Below are positions 6,841 through 6,881 of a DNA stretch of 6,881 nt, in pieces. The translations under genes and the position numbers were made by a program. Numbering within the stretch: the stretch's first letter is position 1; each line of letters starts with the position of its first letter. The DNA is from Clostridia bacterium (GTDB lineage: Bacteria > Bacillota > Clostridia > Monoglobales > Monoglobaceae): assembly GCA_017625185.1 (NCBI GenBank), contig JAGALN010000222.1, positions 1 through 6,881 of the forward strand. The letters are read 5' to 3'. Below the pieces are notes generated by a model that did not search any database, was not told where the DNA came from, and saw only the letters and a list, made by a program, of their open reading frames with translations.

Positions 6841-6881
6841 TCAAATCGGTTGTACGCTTACTCGCAAGGAGTTTTGAATAA
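6841..6881 (-). CDS. C-terminal tail of an upstream gene, possibly DUF1934/YwiB-like (partial)
   Basis: On the minus strand the reading frame entering from the right edge gives the last 12 residues IQNSLRVSVQPI and then TGA at 6843-6841, 21 nt before the argS ATG. The alternating hydrophobic pattern looks like a final beta strand. In Bacillota, argS is commonly preceded by a small DUF1934 (YwiB-like) beta-barrel gene whose C-terminus has this character, so that is my best guess. Another frame (LFKTPCE, stop at 6860-6858) is also open to the edge and cannot be excluded from so few codons. Confidence 0.35.
   Translation of the reverse strand, partial: IQNSLRVSVQPI

Noticed and set aside
6844..6881. 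Promoter for argS at the right edge
   Set aside because: TTGCGA is present but no -10-like hexamer lies at a normal distance, and the stretch reads as the likely end of an upstream gene.

Overview
The window is a run of co-directional genes, all on the minus strand (read right to left). It carries six complete genes, a large 3'-truncated gene at the left edge and a short tail of a gene at the right edge. Gene content, strong AGGAGG-type ribosome binding sites and roughly balanced base composition suggest a Bacillota genome of the class Clostridia, possibly an Oscillospirales or Lachnospirales gut-type lineage. The taxonomic call is an inference from protein flavour, not from a marker gene.

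In transcription order: a short C-terminal tail of an upstream gene (possibly a DUF1934/YwiB-type protein), argS (arginyl-tRNA synthetase), a small exported protein of unknown function, a signal-peptide-bearing S41 C-terminal processing peptidase, a small cupin-type ureidoglycolate lyase (AllA)-like protein, a DUF4432 aldose-epimerase-like protein, fmt (methionyl-tRNA formyltransferase), and a YugP-type membrane zinc metallopeptidase cut by the window start. Intergenic gaps are about 21, 11, 28, 44, 23, 61 and 14 nt, so read-through transcription is likely. The longest gap, in front of fmt, holds a possible weak promoter. No gene-free stretch exceeds 300 bases.

Functionally this is mostly housekeeping: tRNA charging (argS), initiator-tRNA formylation (fmt) and two envelope-associated proteases (S41 and YugP-like). 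The AllA-like/DUF4432 pair is the metabolic outlier. It looks like a small carbohydrate-related cassette between the protease and fmt, where the formylation partner def (peptide deformylase) is often found. No tRNA, rRNA, CRISPR array, insertion sequence, prophage gene or convincing terminator hairpin was seen. I find no sign of a dramatic new system. The points most worth a second look are the AllA-like/DUF4432 pair and the small secreted protein beside the S41 protease.
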